Positions 18,698-28,414 of a DNA stretch of 64,000 nt are shown here, in pieces. The first letter of the stretch is position 1. Each line of letters starts with the position of its first letter. The notes beneath the pieces are model-generated. The model worked only from the letters and a program-made list of their open reading frames with translations, was not told where the DNA came from and made no database searches. This DNA comes from Salipiger abyssi. GTDB taxonomy: Bacteria; Pseudomonadota; Alphaproteobacteria; Rhodobacterales; Rhodobacteraceae. The stretch lies in NCBI RefSeq assembly GCF_001975705.1, contig NZ_CP015093.1, positions 1,736,001 through 1,800,000 on the forward strand. Direction: 5' to 3'. The translations under genes were made by a program, and so were the position numbers.

Positions 18698-20119
18698 ATG
18701 GCGCAGGACTACCCCGTCTACGGTCGCATCGACGGCCCCATCGTGATGATCGGCTTCGGTTCGATCGGCAAGGGCACCTGGCCGCTGATCGAGCGGCATT
18801 TCGACTACGATGCCGACAGGTTCACGGTGATCGAACCGGATGCGCGTCAGGCCAATTTCCTGCGCCAGCATAAGCTCAACCACGTCACCACCGCGCTCAC
18901 GCCGGAGAATTACCGCGAGGTGCTGGGCGGGCTGTTTCCCGAGGGCAAGGGGTTCTGCGTGAACCTCTCGGTCGATACCTCGTCGCTCGACATCATGAAA
19001 TTCTGCCGCGAGATCGGCGTGCTTTATATCGACACGGTGGTGGAGCCCTGGGCGGGGTTCTATTTCGACACCCAGAACAATGCCGAACGGACCAACTATG
19101 CGCTGCGCCAGAAGGTGCGCGACGAGAAGGCCGCCAATCCCGGCGGCACCACGGCGGTGAGCTGCTGCGGCGCCAATCCCGGCATGGTGAGCTGGTTCGT
19201 CAAGGAGGCGCTGCTGACTCTGGCCAGGGATACCGGTCGTGACGTTGCTGCGCCGAAGGATCGCGACGGCTGGGCAAAGCTGATGATGCAGCTGGGCGTG
19301 CAGGGGGTGCATATCGCCGAGCGCGACACCCAGGCCCGCCGCCAGCCGCGCCCGCGCGGTGTTTTCGTCAACACATGGTCGGTGGAGGGCTTCATCGCCG
19401 AGGGGTTCCAACCCGCCGAGCTTGGCTGGGGCACGCATGAGCCCTGGTTCCCCGAGAATGGTCATCGTCACGAGACCGGCTGCAAGGCGGGCATCTGGCT
19501 GGAGCGCCCGGGTGCGATCACCCGCGTGCACACATGGTGCCCCACACCCGGCCCGCAATTCGGCTTTCTGGTGACCCATAACGAGGCGATCTCGATCTCG
19601 GATTATTACACCGTGGGCGCCAAGGATGCGCCGGAGTTCCGACCCACTTGCCACTACGCCTATCACCCGAGCGACGATGCGGTGCTGTCGCTGCACGAGA
19701 TGTTCGGCTCGGGCCGGCAGCAGGAAAAGCATCACATTCTCGACGTGGACGAGATCGTCGAGGGCATCGACGAGCTGGGCGTGCTGCTCTACGGCCACGA
19801 GAAGAACGCGCTCTGGTACGGTTCGCGCCTGTCGAACGCGGAAACGCCCGATCTGGCGCCCTATCAGAACGCCACCGGCTTGCAGGTGACGAGCGCGGTA
19901 CTGGCCGGCATGGTCTGGGCGCTGGAAAACCCGCAGGCCGGCATTGTCGAGACCGACGAGATGGATCATGCCCGCTGTCTCGAGGTGCAGACACCCTATC
20001 TCGGCCCGGTCGAGGCGCATTACACCGACTGGACGCCGCTTCAGGACCGCTGGGAGCATTTCCCCGAGGATATCGACGAAAGCGTGCCTTGGGCCTTCCG
20101 CAACGTGCTGGCAACCTGA
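18698..20119 (+). CDS. hss: Homospermidine synthase
   Basis: 473 aa NAD-dependent enzyme making sym-homospermidine from putrescine (and spermidine), the alphaproteobacterial polyamine. N-terminal Rossmann motif GFGSIGKGTWPLI, then VEPWAGFYFD, SCCGANPGMVSWF and TWCPTPGPQFGFLVTHNEA, all typical of the bacterial enzyme related to saccharopine dehydrogenase. CAGGAGGAC precedes ATG 18698 at normal distance. Stands alone; two palindromic elements follow the stop. Confidence 0.93.
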   Translation: MAQDYPVYGRIDGPIVMIGFGSIGKGTWPLIERHFDYDADRFTVIEPDARQANFLRQHKLNHVTTALTPENYREVLGGLFPEGKGFCVNLSVDTSSLDIMKFCREIGVLYIDTVVEPWAGFYFDTQNNAERTNYALRQKVRDEKAANPGGTTAVSCCGANPGMVSWFVKEALLTLARDTGRDVAAPKDRDGWAKLMMQLGVQGVHIAERDTQARRQPRPRGVFVNTWSVEGFIAEGFQPAELGWGTHEPWFPENGHRHETGCKAGIWLERPGAITRVHTWCPTPGPQFGFLVTHNEAISISDYYTVGAKDAPEFRPTCHYAYHPSDDAVLSLHEMFGSGRQQEKHHILDVDEIVEGIDELGVLLYGHEKNALWYGSRLSNAETPDLAPYQNATGLQVTSAVLAGMVWALENPQAGIVETDEMDHARCLEVQTPYLGPVEAHYTDWTPLQDRWEHFPEDIDESVPWAFRNVLAT

Positions 20120-20132
20120 GCGACCGCTTCAA

Positions 20133-20156
20133 GAGATTTTTCGTACGAAAAATCTC
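20133..20156. repeat. 24-bp perfect palindrome with CGTACG centre
   Basis: A perfect palindrome centred on CGTACG (20142-20147), with the inner sequence TTTTTCGTACGAAAAA. It lies 13 bp after the homospermidine synthase stop. In RNA it would form a 10-bp stem with a GUAC loop, but no T-run follows. Same family as 20176-20201 and 39641-39682. Confidence 0.85.
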
Positions 20157-20175
20157 CCGGAGCTCCCGACAGGTC

Positions 20176-20201
20176 CGAGAAAATTCGTACGAATTTTCTC
20201 G
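20176..20201. repeat. 26-bp perfect palindrome with CGTACG centre
   Basis: Second copy, 19 bp after the first: inner sequence AAATTCGTACGAATTT, outer arms CGAGA/TCTCG. Both copies lie between hss and hisC. Confidence 0.85.
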
Positions 20202-20284
20202 CAACGCCGCTTTGCTGCGGTGATGTCTGGTCTTGCGGAGGCACGCGGGCTAGAAGGGCCGGACAGAGTTTTAAGGGTGGCATT

Positions 20285-21370
20285 ATGGCTGGCATCGAAC
20301 CGCAGCCCGGGATCATGGACATCTCGCTCTATGTCGGCGGGAAATCGAGCGTCGAGGGCGTCTCGAACGTGATCAAGCTGAGCTCGAACGAGAACCCGTT
20401 CGGCCCGTCTCCGGCGGCACAGGAGGCGGTGCGCCGCGCCGTGCACGAGCTGCACCGCTACCCCTCGACCGATCACGCCCAGCTACGCGCCGCCATCGCC
20501 GAGACCCACGGGCTCGACGCAGCGCGCGTCATCTGCGGCGTGGGCTCCGACGAGGTGCTGCAATTCATCTGTCAGGCCTATGCCGGGCCGGGCGACGAGG
20601 TGATCCACACCGAGCACGGCTTTGCCATGTACCGCATCCTCGCCCATGCGGTCGGCGCCACCCCGGTGGAGGTGGCCGAGCGCGAGCGCGTGGTCAGCGT
20701 CGACAATATCCTCGCCGCCTGCAACGAGCGCACGAAGCTCGTGTTCATCGCCAATCCCAACAACCCCACCGGCACGATGATCGGGCTGGCCGAGATCGAG
20801 CGGCTGGCCACCAACCTGCCGGAGCAGGCGATCCTCGTGCTCGACGGCGCCTATGCGGAATATGTCGAGGGCTACGATGGCGGCGCGCGGCTGGTCGAGA
20901 GCCGCGACAACGTGGTGATGACCCGCACCTTCTCCAAGCTCTATGGGCTCGGCGGCATGCGCGTGGGCTGGGGCTATGGCCCGCAGGAGATCGTCGACGT
21001 GCTGACCCGCGTCCGGCAACCCTTCAACCTGTCGAATGTGGCTCTGGCCGCCGCCGAGGCGGCGATCCGCGACACCGCCTATGTCGAGAAGAGCCGCGAG
21101 GAGAACACCCGCCTGCGCGCCTGGCTGGCCGAGGCGCTGGCCGAGCATGGCGTGCCCTCCGATGCCTCGACGGCGAATTTCGTGCTGGCGCGCTTCGCCA
21201 GTCCCGAAGAGGCCGGGGCCTGCGACACCTATCTACAGGCGCAGGGCATTCTGGTGCGCCGGGTGACCGGCTACAAGCTACCCGCCGCGCTGCGCATCAC
21301 CGTCGGCGACGAGGCGTCCTGCCGCCGCGTGGCGCATTGCATCGGCCTGTTCAAGGCGGGGGCGCGATGA
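20285..21370 (+). CDS. hisC: Histidinol-phosphate / aromatic aminotransferase
   Basis: 361 aa PLP-dependent class-I/II aminotransferase of the HisC type. [11 protein letters not shown] near the N-terminus, PNNPTGT, the DGAYAEY Asp/Tyr block, and the PLP lysine in [17 protein letters not shown]. It overlaps the next gene, prephenate/arogenate dehydrogenase, by ATGA. That pairing suggests it serves tyrosine/phenylalanine transamination as well as, or instead of, histidine synthesis. Confidence 0.92.
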   Translation: MAGIEPQPGIMDISLYVGGKSSVEGVSNVIKLSSNENPFGPSPAAQEAVRRAVHELHRYPSTDHAQLRAAIAETHGLDAARVICGVGSDEVLQFICQAYAGPGDEVIHTEHGFAMYRILAHAVGATPVEVAERERVVSVDNILAACNERTKLVFIANPNNPTGTMIGLAEIERLATNLPEQAILVLDGAYAEYVEGYDGGARLVESRDNVVMTRTFSKLYGLGGMRVGWGYGPQEIVDVLTRVRQPFNLSNVALAAAEAAIRDTAYVEKSREENTRLRAWLAEALAEHGVPSDASTANFVLARFASPEEAGACDTYLQAQGILVRRVTGYKLPAALRITVGDEASCRRVAHCIGLFKAGAR

Positions 21371-22278
21371 GCTACAACCGTGTTGCGCTGATCGGGCTGG
21401 GGCTCATCGCCTCGTCGATCTTCTGGGCGATGAAACGCGCGGGCATGGAGGCGCATGTCACCGGCTATGCCCGCAGCGCCGACACCCGCGACACCGCCCG
21501 CCGCATCGGGCTTTGCGACACCATCTGCGACAGCGCCGAAGAGGCGGTGAAGGATGCCGATCTGGTGATCCTGGCGGTGCCGGTGGGCGCCATGGGCCGC
21601 GTCGCCGAGGCCATCGCGCCGCATCTCAAACCGGGCTGCACCGTGACCGATGTGGGCTCGGTGAAGAAGGCGGTGATCGAGGCGGTCGGGCCGCATATCC
21701 CGGAGGGTGTCGATTTTGTGCCCGCCCACCCCATGGCCGGCACCGAGCATTCCGGCCCCGAGGCGGGCTTTGCGCAGCTTTACGACAACCGCTGGTGCCT
21801 GATCGTGCCCAATGGCGCGCGCGAAGAGGCGACCGAGCGGCTGGAAGCGTTCTGGCGGGCGCTGGGCGCCAATACCGAACGCATGGAGGTCGAACATCAC
21901 GATCTGGTCTGTGCGGTTGTGAGCCACGTGCCGCACCTCATCGCCTATACGATGGTGGGCGTGGCGGACGATCTGCGCCGCGTCTCCGATCAGGAGGTGA
22001 TCAAGTTCTCCGCCGCGGGCTTCCGGGATTTCACCCGCATCGCCGCCTCCGACCCGACCATGTGGCGCGACGTCTTCCTGACCAACAAGGAGGCCGCGCT
22101 GGAGATCCTCGGGCGCTTTACCGAAGAGCTGTTCGCGCTTCAGCGGGCGATCCGCACCGGCGATGGCGACACGCTCTTCGATTATTTCACGCATACACGG
22201 GAAATCCGCCGTGGTATCCTCCAGGCGGGGCAGGATACCGATGCCCCGGATTTCGGACGGATCAAGACGGCGGAGTGA
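21367..22278 (+). CDS. tyrC: Prephenate/arogenate dehydrogenase (TyrA family)
   Basis: 303 aa NAD(P)-dependent oxidative decarboxylase for tyrosine synthesis. N-terminal Rossmann loop [15 protein letters not shown], catalytic-region [17 protein letters not shown], and ATD-like helices after residue 170 ([28 protein letters not shown]). ATG 21367 overlaps the hisC stop, giving coupled translation. No fused chorismate mutase or ACT domain. The choice between prephenate and arogenate cannot be made by eye. Confidence 0.92.
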   Translation: MSYNRVALIGLGLIASSIFWAMKRAGMEAHVTGYARSADTRDTARRIGLCDTICDSAEEAVKDADLVILAVPVGAMGRVAEAIAPHLKPGCTVTDVGSVKKAVIEAVGPHIPEGVDFVPAHPMAGTEHSGPEAGFAQLYDNRWCLIVPNGAREEATERLEAFWRALGANTERMEVEHHDLVCAVVSHVPHLIAYTMVGVADDLRRVSDQEVIKFSAAGFRDFTRIAASDPTMWRDVFLTNKEAALEILGRFTEELFALQRAIRTGDGDTLFDYFTHTREIRRGILQAGQDTDAPDFGRIKTAE

Positions 22279-22280
22279 GC

Positions 22281-23182
22281 ATGCGGGCGATTGCGGTTTC
22301 GGTGATGCTGGCGGTGCTCGCGACGCAGAGCCCCGCCGGCGCGCCAGAGACCTCGCCGCGCCCGCCGCTTACGTCTAGCGCTACGGCGCCCGCCCCCACC
22401 GATCCGATGATTGCCACCGCACCGCGCCGTCCGGAGGCGCGGCCTATCCAGCTCGAACGGCTGCTGCATCGTGAGTTGGCGCATGAGCTGCGCGCCGCCG
22501 GGGTGCCGGGCTTCGTGCCCGAGGACGCGGCGCAGAGCATCGCGCGAGCCCGCGCCTTTGCCGCGCGCTCGCCGCAGGCGGTGGCGCTGTCGCCGCGCCC
22601 GTCGCTGCGGCCGGTGTCGATGGTGCAGGACGCGCTGGCGCGGCAGCGCGAACGCATCCGGGGCGCGGTCTGCGGCGATCCGGATTTGCAGGGCGAGACC
22701 ATAGGGGTCGTGCCGGGCCGGATTTCCGCCTGCGGCCTGCGCGACGCGATTGAGCTGCGTTCGGTTTCGGGGGTGCGCCTGAGCCAGAAGGCGGTGATCG
22801 ACTGCACCACCGCCAGGGCGCTGAAGCGCTGGGTCGAGCGCGGGGTGAAGCCGGCGGTGGGCAGGCAGGGCGGCGGTGTCGCGGGCCTGCGGGTGGCGGC
22901 GCATTACGCCTGCCGCACCCGCAACAACCAGCCCGGCGCCAAGGTCAGCGAGCACGGCAAGGGGCGGGCCATCGACATCGCGGCGATCCGCCTGCGCGAC
23001 GGCAGCGAGATGAACGTCTTGCAGCACTGGGCAGTGGCGACCGGGGCCGCGCGCTGCGGCAGATGCACAAGGCCGCCTGCGGCCCCTTCGGAACGGTGCT
23101 CGGGCCGGGCTCGGACGGGTTCCACCGCGATCACATCCACCTGGATACGGCGCGCTATCGCAGCGGCTCCTACTGCCGCTAA
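22281..23182 (+). pseudogene. Extensin-family protein, frameshifted near the 3' end
   Basis: Secreted protein with an N-terminal signal (about residues 1-19) and an extensin-like C-terminal domain: [34 protein letters not shown], and [20 protein letters not shown]. After LQHW (to about 23030) the frame runs into unrelated residues and ends at 23231. The adjacent frame, entered by adding one G to the TGGG at 23028-23031, reads on through [21 protein letters not shown] and [14 protein letters not shown] to a stop at 23180-23182, which is the normal extensin end (about 300 aa). So one base is missing, by mutation or sequencing error. The start is 2 bp after tyrC. Confidence 0.85.
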
Positions 23183-23250
23183 GCCGGCGGCGCGGTTGAC
23201 GCAACGTCCCCGCATATCTCAGAAAATATGATGGGAAATCAGACGGTTTT

Positions 23251-23270
23251 CCGCGCCTTTTGCGCGGTTT
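23251..23270 (+). terminator. Weak terminator-like hairpin
   Basis: CCGCGC, loop CTTTT, GCGCGG, then TTT, downstream of the extensin-family gene. The T-run is short. Confidence 0.35.
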
Positions 23271-23325
23271 CCGGGTTTTCTGCGACCCCGGACTTGCGCT
23301 GAATCAAAGCATCGGCCGCCCTGAA

Positions 23326-23342
23326 TCTATAATCGTTCTAAA
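23326..23342 (+). promoter_or_regulatory. Irr-type iron control element over the -10 box of the peroxidase gene
   Basis: TCTATAATCGTTCTAAA matches the alphaproteobacterial Irr box (TTTAGAA-N3-TTCTAAA) at 14 of 17 positions when compared with the TTTAGAATTGTTCTAAA form; the right arm is perfect. It contains TATAAT (23328-23333), which is well placed as the -10 of the downstream gene, so binding would block transcription. Confidence 0.55.
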
Positions 23343-23383
23343 AGGACACGCGCACAGACCCATCTGCTTCAATGGAGACAGGT

Positions 23384-24436
23384 ATGGATTTCCGACAGAC
23401 GCTCCCGGCCACGGCGCTCGCGCTGATCCTCGGTGCACAGACGGCCACGGCGCAGGATCTGCGCGCCGATGCGCTGGATTTCTTCGCGGCGCTGCCCTCG
23501 ACGACCCCCGCTGTCAGCGACAACCCGATCACCGACGACAAGATCGCGCTGGGCAAGGCGCTGTTCTTCGATCCGCGTATGTCGGCCTCGGGGGTGTTTT
23601 CGTGCAACTCGTGCCACAACCTCGCCACCGGCGGCGACGACAATCTCGAAACCTCCATCGGCCATGGCTGGCAGAAGGGGCCGCGCAACGCGCCGACCGT
23701 GCTGAACGCGGTGTTCAACGAGGCGCAGTTCTGGGACGGTCGCGCCGCCGACCTCGCCGAACAGGCCAAGGGCCCGGTGCAGGCCGGGGTCGAGATGGCC
23801 AATACGCCGGAAAATGTGGTCGCGACACTGAACTCGATGCCGCAATATCAGGACTGGTTCAAAGCCTCCTTCCCCGAAGAGGCCGATCCGGTGAGTTTCG
23901 ACAATTTCGCCAAGGCGATCGAGGCCTATGAGGCCACGCTGCTGACGCCGGCGCCCTTCGATGCCTGGCTGAACGGCGACGACAACGCCATGACCGAGCA
24001 GCAGGTCGCGGGGCTCGAAACCTTTCTCGATGCGGGCTGTGTCTCCTGTCACAACGGCATCAATCTGGGCGGGCACAGCTATTACCCGTTCGGGCTGATC
24101 GAGAAACCGGGGGCGGATGTGCTGCCGGAGGGCGACAAGGGGCGCTTTGTCGTGACCGAGACGGTGGATGACGAATATGTCTTCCGTGCCGCGCCGCTGC
24201 GCAACATCGCGGTGACCGCGCCCTATTTCCATTCGGGCAAGGTCTGGGATCTGCGCGTCGCGGTGGAGATCATGGCCAGCTCGCAGCTCGGCGCCGAGCT
24301 GACCGGCGAAGAGGTCGGCGATATCGTCGCCTTCCTCGGTGCGCTGACCGGCGATGTGCCGGATGTGGTCTATCCGATCCTGCCCGCCGAAACGGCGGCA
24401 ACACCGCGGCCCTCGGGCGAAATCATGGTTGAGTAA
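23384..24436 (+). CDS. ccpA: Dihaem cytochrome c peroxidase
   Basis: Periplasmic enzyme of 350 aa reducing H2O2 to water with electrons from cytochrome c. Signal peptide ends ATAQ (residue 24). Two c-type haem sites: CNSCH at 74-78 and CVSCH in the C-terminal half (about residue 222). Family segments LGKALFFDPRMSASG, GPRNAPTVLNA and APYFHSGKVWDLRVAV are present. ATG 23384 has GGAG 8 bp upstream; an earlier ATG at 23372 has no such site. A candidate Irr box covers its promoter, and a strong terminator follows. Confidence 0.93.
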   Translation: MDFRQTLPATALALILGAQTATAQDLRADALDFFAALPSTTPAVSDNPITDDKIALGKALFFDPRMSASGVFSCNSCHNLATGGDDNLETSIGHGWQKGPRNAPTVLNAVFNEAQFWDGRAADLAEQAKGPVQAGVEMANTPENVVATLNSMPQYQDWFKASFPEEADPVSFDNFAKAIEAYEATLLTPAPFDAWLNGDDNAMTEQQVAGLETFLDAGCVSCHNGINLGGHSYYPFGLIEKPGADVLPEGDKGRFVVTETVDDEYVFRAAPLRNIAVTAPYFHSGKVWDLRVAVEIMASSQLGAELTGEEVGDIVAFLGALTGDVPDVVYPILPAETAATPRPSGEIMVE

Positions 24437-24473
24437 GGTATAAGGTGGGGTAAACGGTTTTCTTTTGTGTACC

Positions 24474-24502
24474 GGGGCGGGCTTTTGTCCGCCCCGTTTT
24501 TT
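24474..24502 (+). terminator. Intrinsic terminator after cytochrome c peroxidase gene
   Basis: GGGGCGG (24474-24480), loop GCTTTTGT, CCGCCCC (24489-24495), then G and six Ts. It lies between the convergent peroxidase and TlpA-like genes, the T-run serving the plus strand. Confidence 0.88.
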
Positions 24503-24503
24503 A

Positions 24504-25064
24504 TCAGCTCTCGGCGCCGATCAGGGCAGAGAGCACGGCCTTGGCGTTCTCGGAGCCCCAGTCGGCATCGCCGCGCAGCCGCGCGACCTCCTGCCCTTCG
24601 GGGTTCAGGATCACCGTGATCGGCAGGCCCAGCACCCCCATCTCGCGGGCGAGTTTCGAGCCCGGATCGCGGTGCAGCGGCAGGTTGTCGACGCCGATCT
24701 CTTCGAAGAAGCTCTGCATGGCGGGCGGCGGGTTGCGTCCGGTGGCGATGGTCACGACCTCAAAGCTGTCGCCGCCCAGCTCCTCCTGTAGCGTCGATAG
24801 CATCGGCATCTCCTTGCGGCAGGGGGCGCACCAGGTGGCCCAGAAATTCACCAGCACCCATTTGCCCTGCCAGTCCGACAGGCTGAGCGGATCGCCGTCG
24901 AACGTGATGAACTCGGAACTGCCCGCCGCTTCGGGGGCGCTGTGAAAGTTGAGCTTCTTCATGTCGCCGTCGCGCAGCGCCTCGGCGGCGGCGGTATCGG
25001 CCAGCGCCGGATTTGCAAGCGCCGCAGCGGCGGTATAGAGGAGCGCGAGCGCCAGGTGTTTCAT
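24504..25064 (-). CDS. tlpA: TlpA-like membrane/periplasmic thiol-disulfide oxidoreductase
   Basis: 186 aa. N-terminal hydrophobic signal or anchor (residues 1-22, ending ALA), then a thioredoxin/TlpA domain with [13 protein letters not shown] as redox site and [12 protein letters not shown] as cis-Pro loop. In rhizobia TlpA reduces copper chaperone and CoxB cysteines for cytochrome oxidase assembly; that role here is by homology. Start 25064 is fixed by CCGGAGG 5 bp upstream. Its start is only 22 bp from that of argH on the other strand, an arrangement conserved in this group. Confidence 0.88.
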   Translation of the reverse strand: MKHLALALLYTAAAALANPALADTAAAEALRDGDMKKLNFHSAPEAAGSSEFITFDGDPLSLSDWQGKWVLVNFWATWCAPCRKEMPMLSTLQEELGGDSFEVVTIATGRNPPPAMQSFFEEIGVDNLPLHRDPGSKLAREMGVLGLPITVILNPEGQEVARLRGDADWGSENAKAVLSALIGAES

Positions 25065-25086
25065 TGTTCCTCCGGAAAGGCAGGTC

Positions 25087-26478
25087 ATGTCGGACAAAAC
25101 CTCGAACCAGATGTGGGGCGGCCGCTTTGCCGCAGGGCCGGACGCGATCATGGAGGCGATCAATGCCTCGATCGGGTTCGACAAGCGGCTCGCGGCGCAG
25201 GATATCGCCGGCTCGAGGGCCCATGCCGCCATGCTGGCCGCGACAGGCATCATCAGTGATAGCGATGCCGAGGTGATCCGGGAAGGCCTGCTCACGGTAC
25301 TGTCAGAGATCGACAGCGGGACATTCGCCTTTTCCACCGCGCTGGAGGACATTCACATGAATGTCGAGGCGCGGCTGAAGGAGATCGTCGGCGAGCCGGC
25401 GGGGCGGCTGCACACCGCGCGCTCGCGCAACGATCAGGTGGCGACGGATTTCAAGCTCTGGGTGCGCGATCAGTTCGACGCCATGGAGGGCGGTCTGCTG
25501 GCGCTCTTGCGCGCGCTTCTGGCGCAGGCGGAGGCCGGCGCCGATTGGGTGATGCCGGGCTTTACCCATTTGCAGACCGCGCAGCCGGTGACCTGGGGCC
25601 ATCACATGATGGCCTATGTCGAGATGTTCGGCCGCGATCTCTCGCGCTGCCGCGACGCGCGGGCGCGGATGAACGAAAGCCCGCTGGGGGCTGCGGCGCT
25701 GGCCGGCACCGGCTTTGCCATCGACCGGCAGATGACGGCGGAAGCGCTGGGGTTCGACCGCCCGGCGGCGAACTCGCTCGACGCGGTGAGCGACCGCGAT
25801 TTCGCGCTGGAATTCCTCAGCGTGGCCAGCATCTGCGCCATGCACCTGTCGCGCTTTGCCGAGGAGCTGGTGATCTGGTCTTCGGCGCAGTTCCGTTTCG
25901 TGGTGCTGTCGGACCGGTTCTCGACCGGTTCCTCGATCATGCCGCAGAAGAAGAACCCCGATGCCGCCGAGCTGATCCGTGCCAAGATCGGCCGGATCTT
26001 CGGCGCCAATGTGGCGCTGATGACGGTGATGAAGGGGCTGCCGCTGGCCTATTCCAAGGACATGCAGGAGGACAAGGAGCAGGTCTTTGACGCCGCCGAC
26101 AACGTGATGCTGGCGCTGGCGGCGATGGAGGGCATGGTCAAGGACATGCAGGCCAATGTGGCGGCGCTGGAGGCAGCGGCCTCCGCCGGGTTCTCGACCG
26201 CGACGGATCTGGCCGACTGGCTGGTGCGCGAGACCGGGCTGCCCTTCCGCGAGGCGCATCACGTCACCGGGACGCTGGTGGCGATGGCCGAGAAAAAGGG
26301 CTGCGACCTGCCCGATCTGTCTCTGGAAGAGATGCAATCGGTGAGCGGCAGCATCACCGAGGGTATCTATGACGTGCTGGGCGTGCATAACTCGGTGGCG
26401 AGCCGTCTGAGCTATGGCGGCACCGCGCCCGCGCGGGTGCGCGAGCAGGTTGCGCGCTGGAAGGAGATCCTGGCATGA
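25087..26478 (+). CDS. argH: Argininosuccinate lyase
   Basis: 463 aa. Splits argininosuccinate to arginine and fumarate. N-terminal [29 protein letters not shown] and the fumarase/aspartase-superfamily loop [12 protein letters not shown] with the catalytic Ser. Normal length. Its stop overlaps the start of the small lipoprotein gene (ATGA), beginning the argH-lptM-DUF2834-lysA group. Confidence 0.97.
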   Translation: MSDKTSNQMWGGRFAAGPDAIMEAINASIGFDKRLAAQDIAGSRAHAAMLAATGIISDSDAEVIREGLLTVLSEIDSGTFAFSTALEDIHMNVEARLKEIVGEPAGRLHTARSRNDQVATDFKLWVRDQFDAMEGGLLALLRALLAQAEAGADWVMPGFTHLQTAQPVTWGHHMMAYVEMFGRDLSRCRDARARMNESPLGAAALAGTGFAIDRQMTAEALGFDRPAANSLDAVSDRDFALEFLSVASICAMHLSRFAEELVIWSSAQFRFVVLSDRFSTGSSIMPQKKNPDAAELIRAKIGRIFGANVALMTVMKGLPLAYSKDMQEDKEQVFDAADNVMLALAAMEGMVKDMQANVAALEAAASAGFSTATDLADWLVRETGLPFREAHHVTGTLVAMAEKKGCDLPDLSLEEMQSVSGSITEGIYDVLGVHNSVASRLSYGGTAPARVREQVARWKEILA

Positions 26479-26615
26479 GACCGCTTATTGTCCTCAGCAT
26501 GGTCGCGCTTCTGGCGGGCTGCGGCGCCGATGGCGATCCGGTGCCGCCGGAGCCCGCGCCGGAACCGGGGATCACAATCTCTGGCTCTGCCTCGATGGGG
26601 GTCGCGGGCCGGTGA
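26475..26615 (+). CDS. lptM: Small lipoprotein, LptM/YifL-like
   Basis: 46 aa only, too short for most gene callers. Signal sequence with lipobox LLAGC (acylated Cys16), then a Pro/Glu-rich tail ([11 protein letters not shown]). Overlaps argH by 4 bp and the next gene by GTGA. Small lipoproteins of this look beside dapF or lysA belong to the LptM group, which helps the LptD oxidation step in E. coli; function here is inferred. Confidence 0.7.
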   Translation: MRPLIVLSMVALLAGCGADGDPVPPEPAPEPGITISGSASMGVAGR

Positions 26616-26929
26616 GCCTGCGGCTGCGGCATCTCTGGCTGGCGCTGGCGCTCTGGGGCGCGGTGCATCCGCTGTTTCATCTGCTGGGCTGGCTGGCGGG
26701 CAATGGCTGGTCGGTGTCCGGCATGGTGGCGGCGTGGATGGCCAACGGGGCCACGCGCGGGCTGAGCTGGGACCTGGTGATCTCGGCGCTGGTGCTGGTG
26801 CTGTGGATCCTCGCGGAAGTGGCGGTGCGGCGGAACTGGACGGCGCTCTGGGCGATTCCCGCCACCTGCCTCATCGGCGTGAGCTGCGGTCTGCCGCTTT
26901 ATCTCTGGTTCCGCTCGCGCCCGGTGTGA
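26612..26929 (+). CDS. DUF2834-type membrane protein
   Basis: 105 aa with three hydrophobic helices (about residues 6-26, 51-70 and 77-98). The pattern LWLALALWGAVHPLFHLLGW followed by the WDLVISALVLVLWILAEV helix is that of DUF2834 proteins. Start is GTG at 26612, overlapping the lipoprotein stop; no in-frame ATG fits. Function unknown. Confidence 0.65.
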   Translation: MSLRLRHLWLALALWGAVHPLFHLLGWLAGNGWSVSGMVAAWMANGATRGLSWDLVISALVLVLWILAEVAVRRNWTALWAIPATCLIGVSCGLPLYLWFRSRPV

Positions 26930-26938
26930 TCTTGCGGT

Positions 26939-26956
26939 GCGCGCCCCTGGGCGCGC
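26939..26956. repeat. GC-rich hairpin in argH-lysA spacer
   Basis: GCGCGCCC, loop CT, GGGCGCGC. It lies just after the DUF2834 gene with no T-run. The spacer 26930-27139 otherwise holds the repeat at 27055-27077 and no gene. Confidence 0.5.
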
Positions 26957-27054
26957 GCATGTCGTCTCGCCGTCGGCCTATGGCCGTCTGCTCGGAGCCC
27001 GTGGCCGTCGTGACGCGCACTCTGCCGCCGTGCCTCTGGCGGGGGCTGTAATGT

Positions 27055-27077
27055 GAGTATTTGCAGAAAGATGAAAG
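27055..27077 (+). repeat. GAGTATTTG-type short dispersed repeat
   Basis: GAGTATTTGCAGAAAGATGA then AAG. This resembles the short GAGTATTTGGnnAAAGAnGAAG element often seen between genes in Rhodobacterales; related arms occur at 31124-31189. Confidence 0.5.
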
Positions 27078-27139
27078 CCGGAGGGTGGCGCGGGTCATGG
27101 GCTTGCGCTATGGCGGCGCGGTGAGCGCAGGAGGCGGGC

Positions 27140-28405
27140 TTGGATCATTTTCTCTATCGTGACGGGCAGCTCTATGCCGAGGATGTGCCAGTGGCGGAGA
27201 TCGCCGCCGCCGTGGGCACGCCGGTCTATATCTATTCCACCGCGACGCTGCTGCGGCATTTCCGGCTCTTCGACGAGGCGCTGGCCTGGGGGCCGCATCT
27301 TGTGTGCTATGCGATGAAGGCGGCCTCGAACCAGGCGATCCTGAAGACGCTGGCCGAGGCCGGTGCCGGCATGGATGTGGTCTCGGGCGGGGAATATGCG
27401 CGCGCCAGGGCCGCCGGTGTGCCGGGCGAGCGGATCGTGTTCTCGGGCGTGGGCAAGACCCGCGAGGAGATCCGCACGGCGCTGGAGGGCGGCATCCGGC
27501 AGTTCAATATCGAGAGCGAGCCGGAGATGCGGGCGATTTCCGAGATCGCGGCGTCGATGGGCGTGGAGGTGCCGGTAACCGTGCGGGTGAACCCCGATGT
27601 CGACGCCAGGACCCATGCCAAGATCGCCACCGGCAAGAGCGAGAACAAGTTCGGCATTCCGATTGCCCGCGCCCGCGCTGTCTATGCCGAGGCGGCGGCG
27701 CTGCCGGGGCTGAAAGTGGTGGGGATCGACGTGCATATCGGCTCGCAGCTCACCGAGCTTGAGCCTTTTGCGCAGGCCTATCGCAAGGTGGCGGAGCTGA
27801 CGCAGGCCCTGCGCGGCGACGGGCACGAGATCAGCCGGCTGGATCTCGGCGGGGGTCTGGGGATTCCCTATACCCGCAGCAACGAGGCGCCGCCGCTGCC
27901 GGTTGAATATGGCCGGCTGATCGAGCGCGAGCTGGGGCATCTGGGCTGCGAGATCGAGATCGAGCCGGGGCGGCTGATTGCTGGCAATGCTGGGATTCTG
28001 GTCAGCCGGGTGATCTATCTGAAGGAAGGCGAGGGGCGGGATTTCCTGATTCTCGACGCCGCGATGAACGATCTGATCCGGCCCGCCATGTATGAGGCGC
28101 ATCACGATATCGTGCCGGTGGTGGAGCCCGCGGCGGCGGTGGAGCAGGCGCCCTACGACATCGTCGGTCCGGTCTGCGAGACCGGCGATACCTTTGCCAA
28201 GGGGCGTATGATGCCCGCCGTGGGCGAAGGCGATCTGGTGGCCTTCCGTTCGGCTGGGGCCTATGGCGCGGTGATGTCGAGCGAGTACAATACGCGGGCA
28301 CTGATCCCCGAGGTTCTGGTGAAAGACGATCAATTCGCTGTCATTCGCGCCAGACCGAGCTTTGACGAGATCATAAACCGCGATAGCCTTCCCGAGTGGC
28401 TGTAG
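27140..28405 (+). CDS. lysA: Diaminopimelate decarboxylase
   Basis: 421 aa PLP enzyme making lysine from meso-diaminopimelate. PLP lysine in CYAMKAASN (Lys60), GGG-type phosphate loop LDLGGGLGIPY, substrate-binding EPGRLIAGNAG, and the C-terminal CETGDTFAKGR with SAGAYGAVMSSEYN. Start is TTG at 27140, with GGAGG 5 bp upstream; no ATG gives a conserved N-terminus. Works downstream of DapD and DapE, encoded at 54.7-59.8 kb. Confidence 0.96.
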   Translation: MDHFLYRDGQLYAEDVPVAEIAAAVGTPVYIYSTATLLRHFRLFDEALAWGPHLVCYAMKAASNQAILKTLAEAGAGMDVVSGGEYARARAAGVPGERIVFSGVGKTREEIRTALEGGIRQFNIESEPEMRAISEIAASMGVEVPVTVRVNPDVDARTHAKIATGKSENKFGIPIARARAVYAEAAALPGLKVVGIDVHIGSQLTELEPFAQAYRKVAELTQALRGDGHEISRLDLGGGLGIPYTRSNEAPPLPVEYGRLIERELGHLGCEIEIEPGRLIAGNAGILVSRVIYLKEGEGRDFLILDAAMNDLIRPAMYEAHHDIVPVVEPAAAVEQAPYDIVGPVCETGDTFAKGRMMPAVGEGDLVAFRSAGAYGAVMSSEYNTRALIPEVLVKDDQFAVIRARPSFDEIINRDSLPEWL

Positions 28406-28414
28406 GGCATCCTT

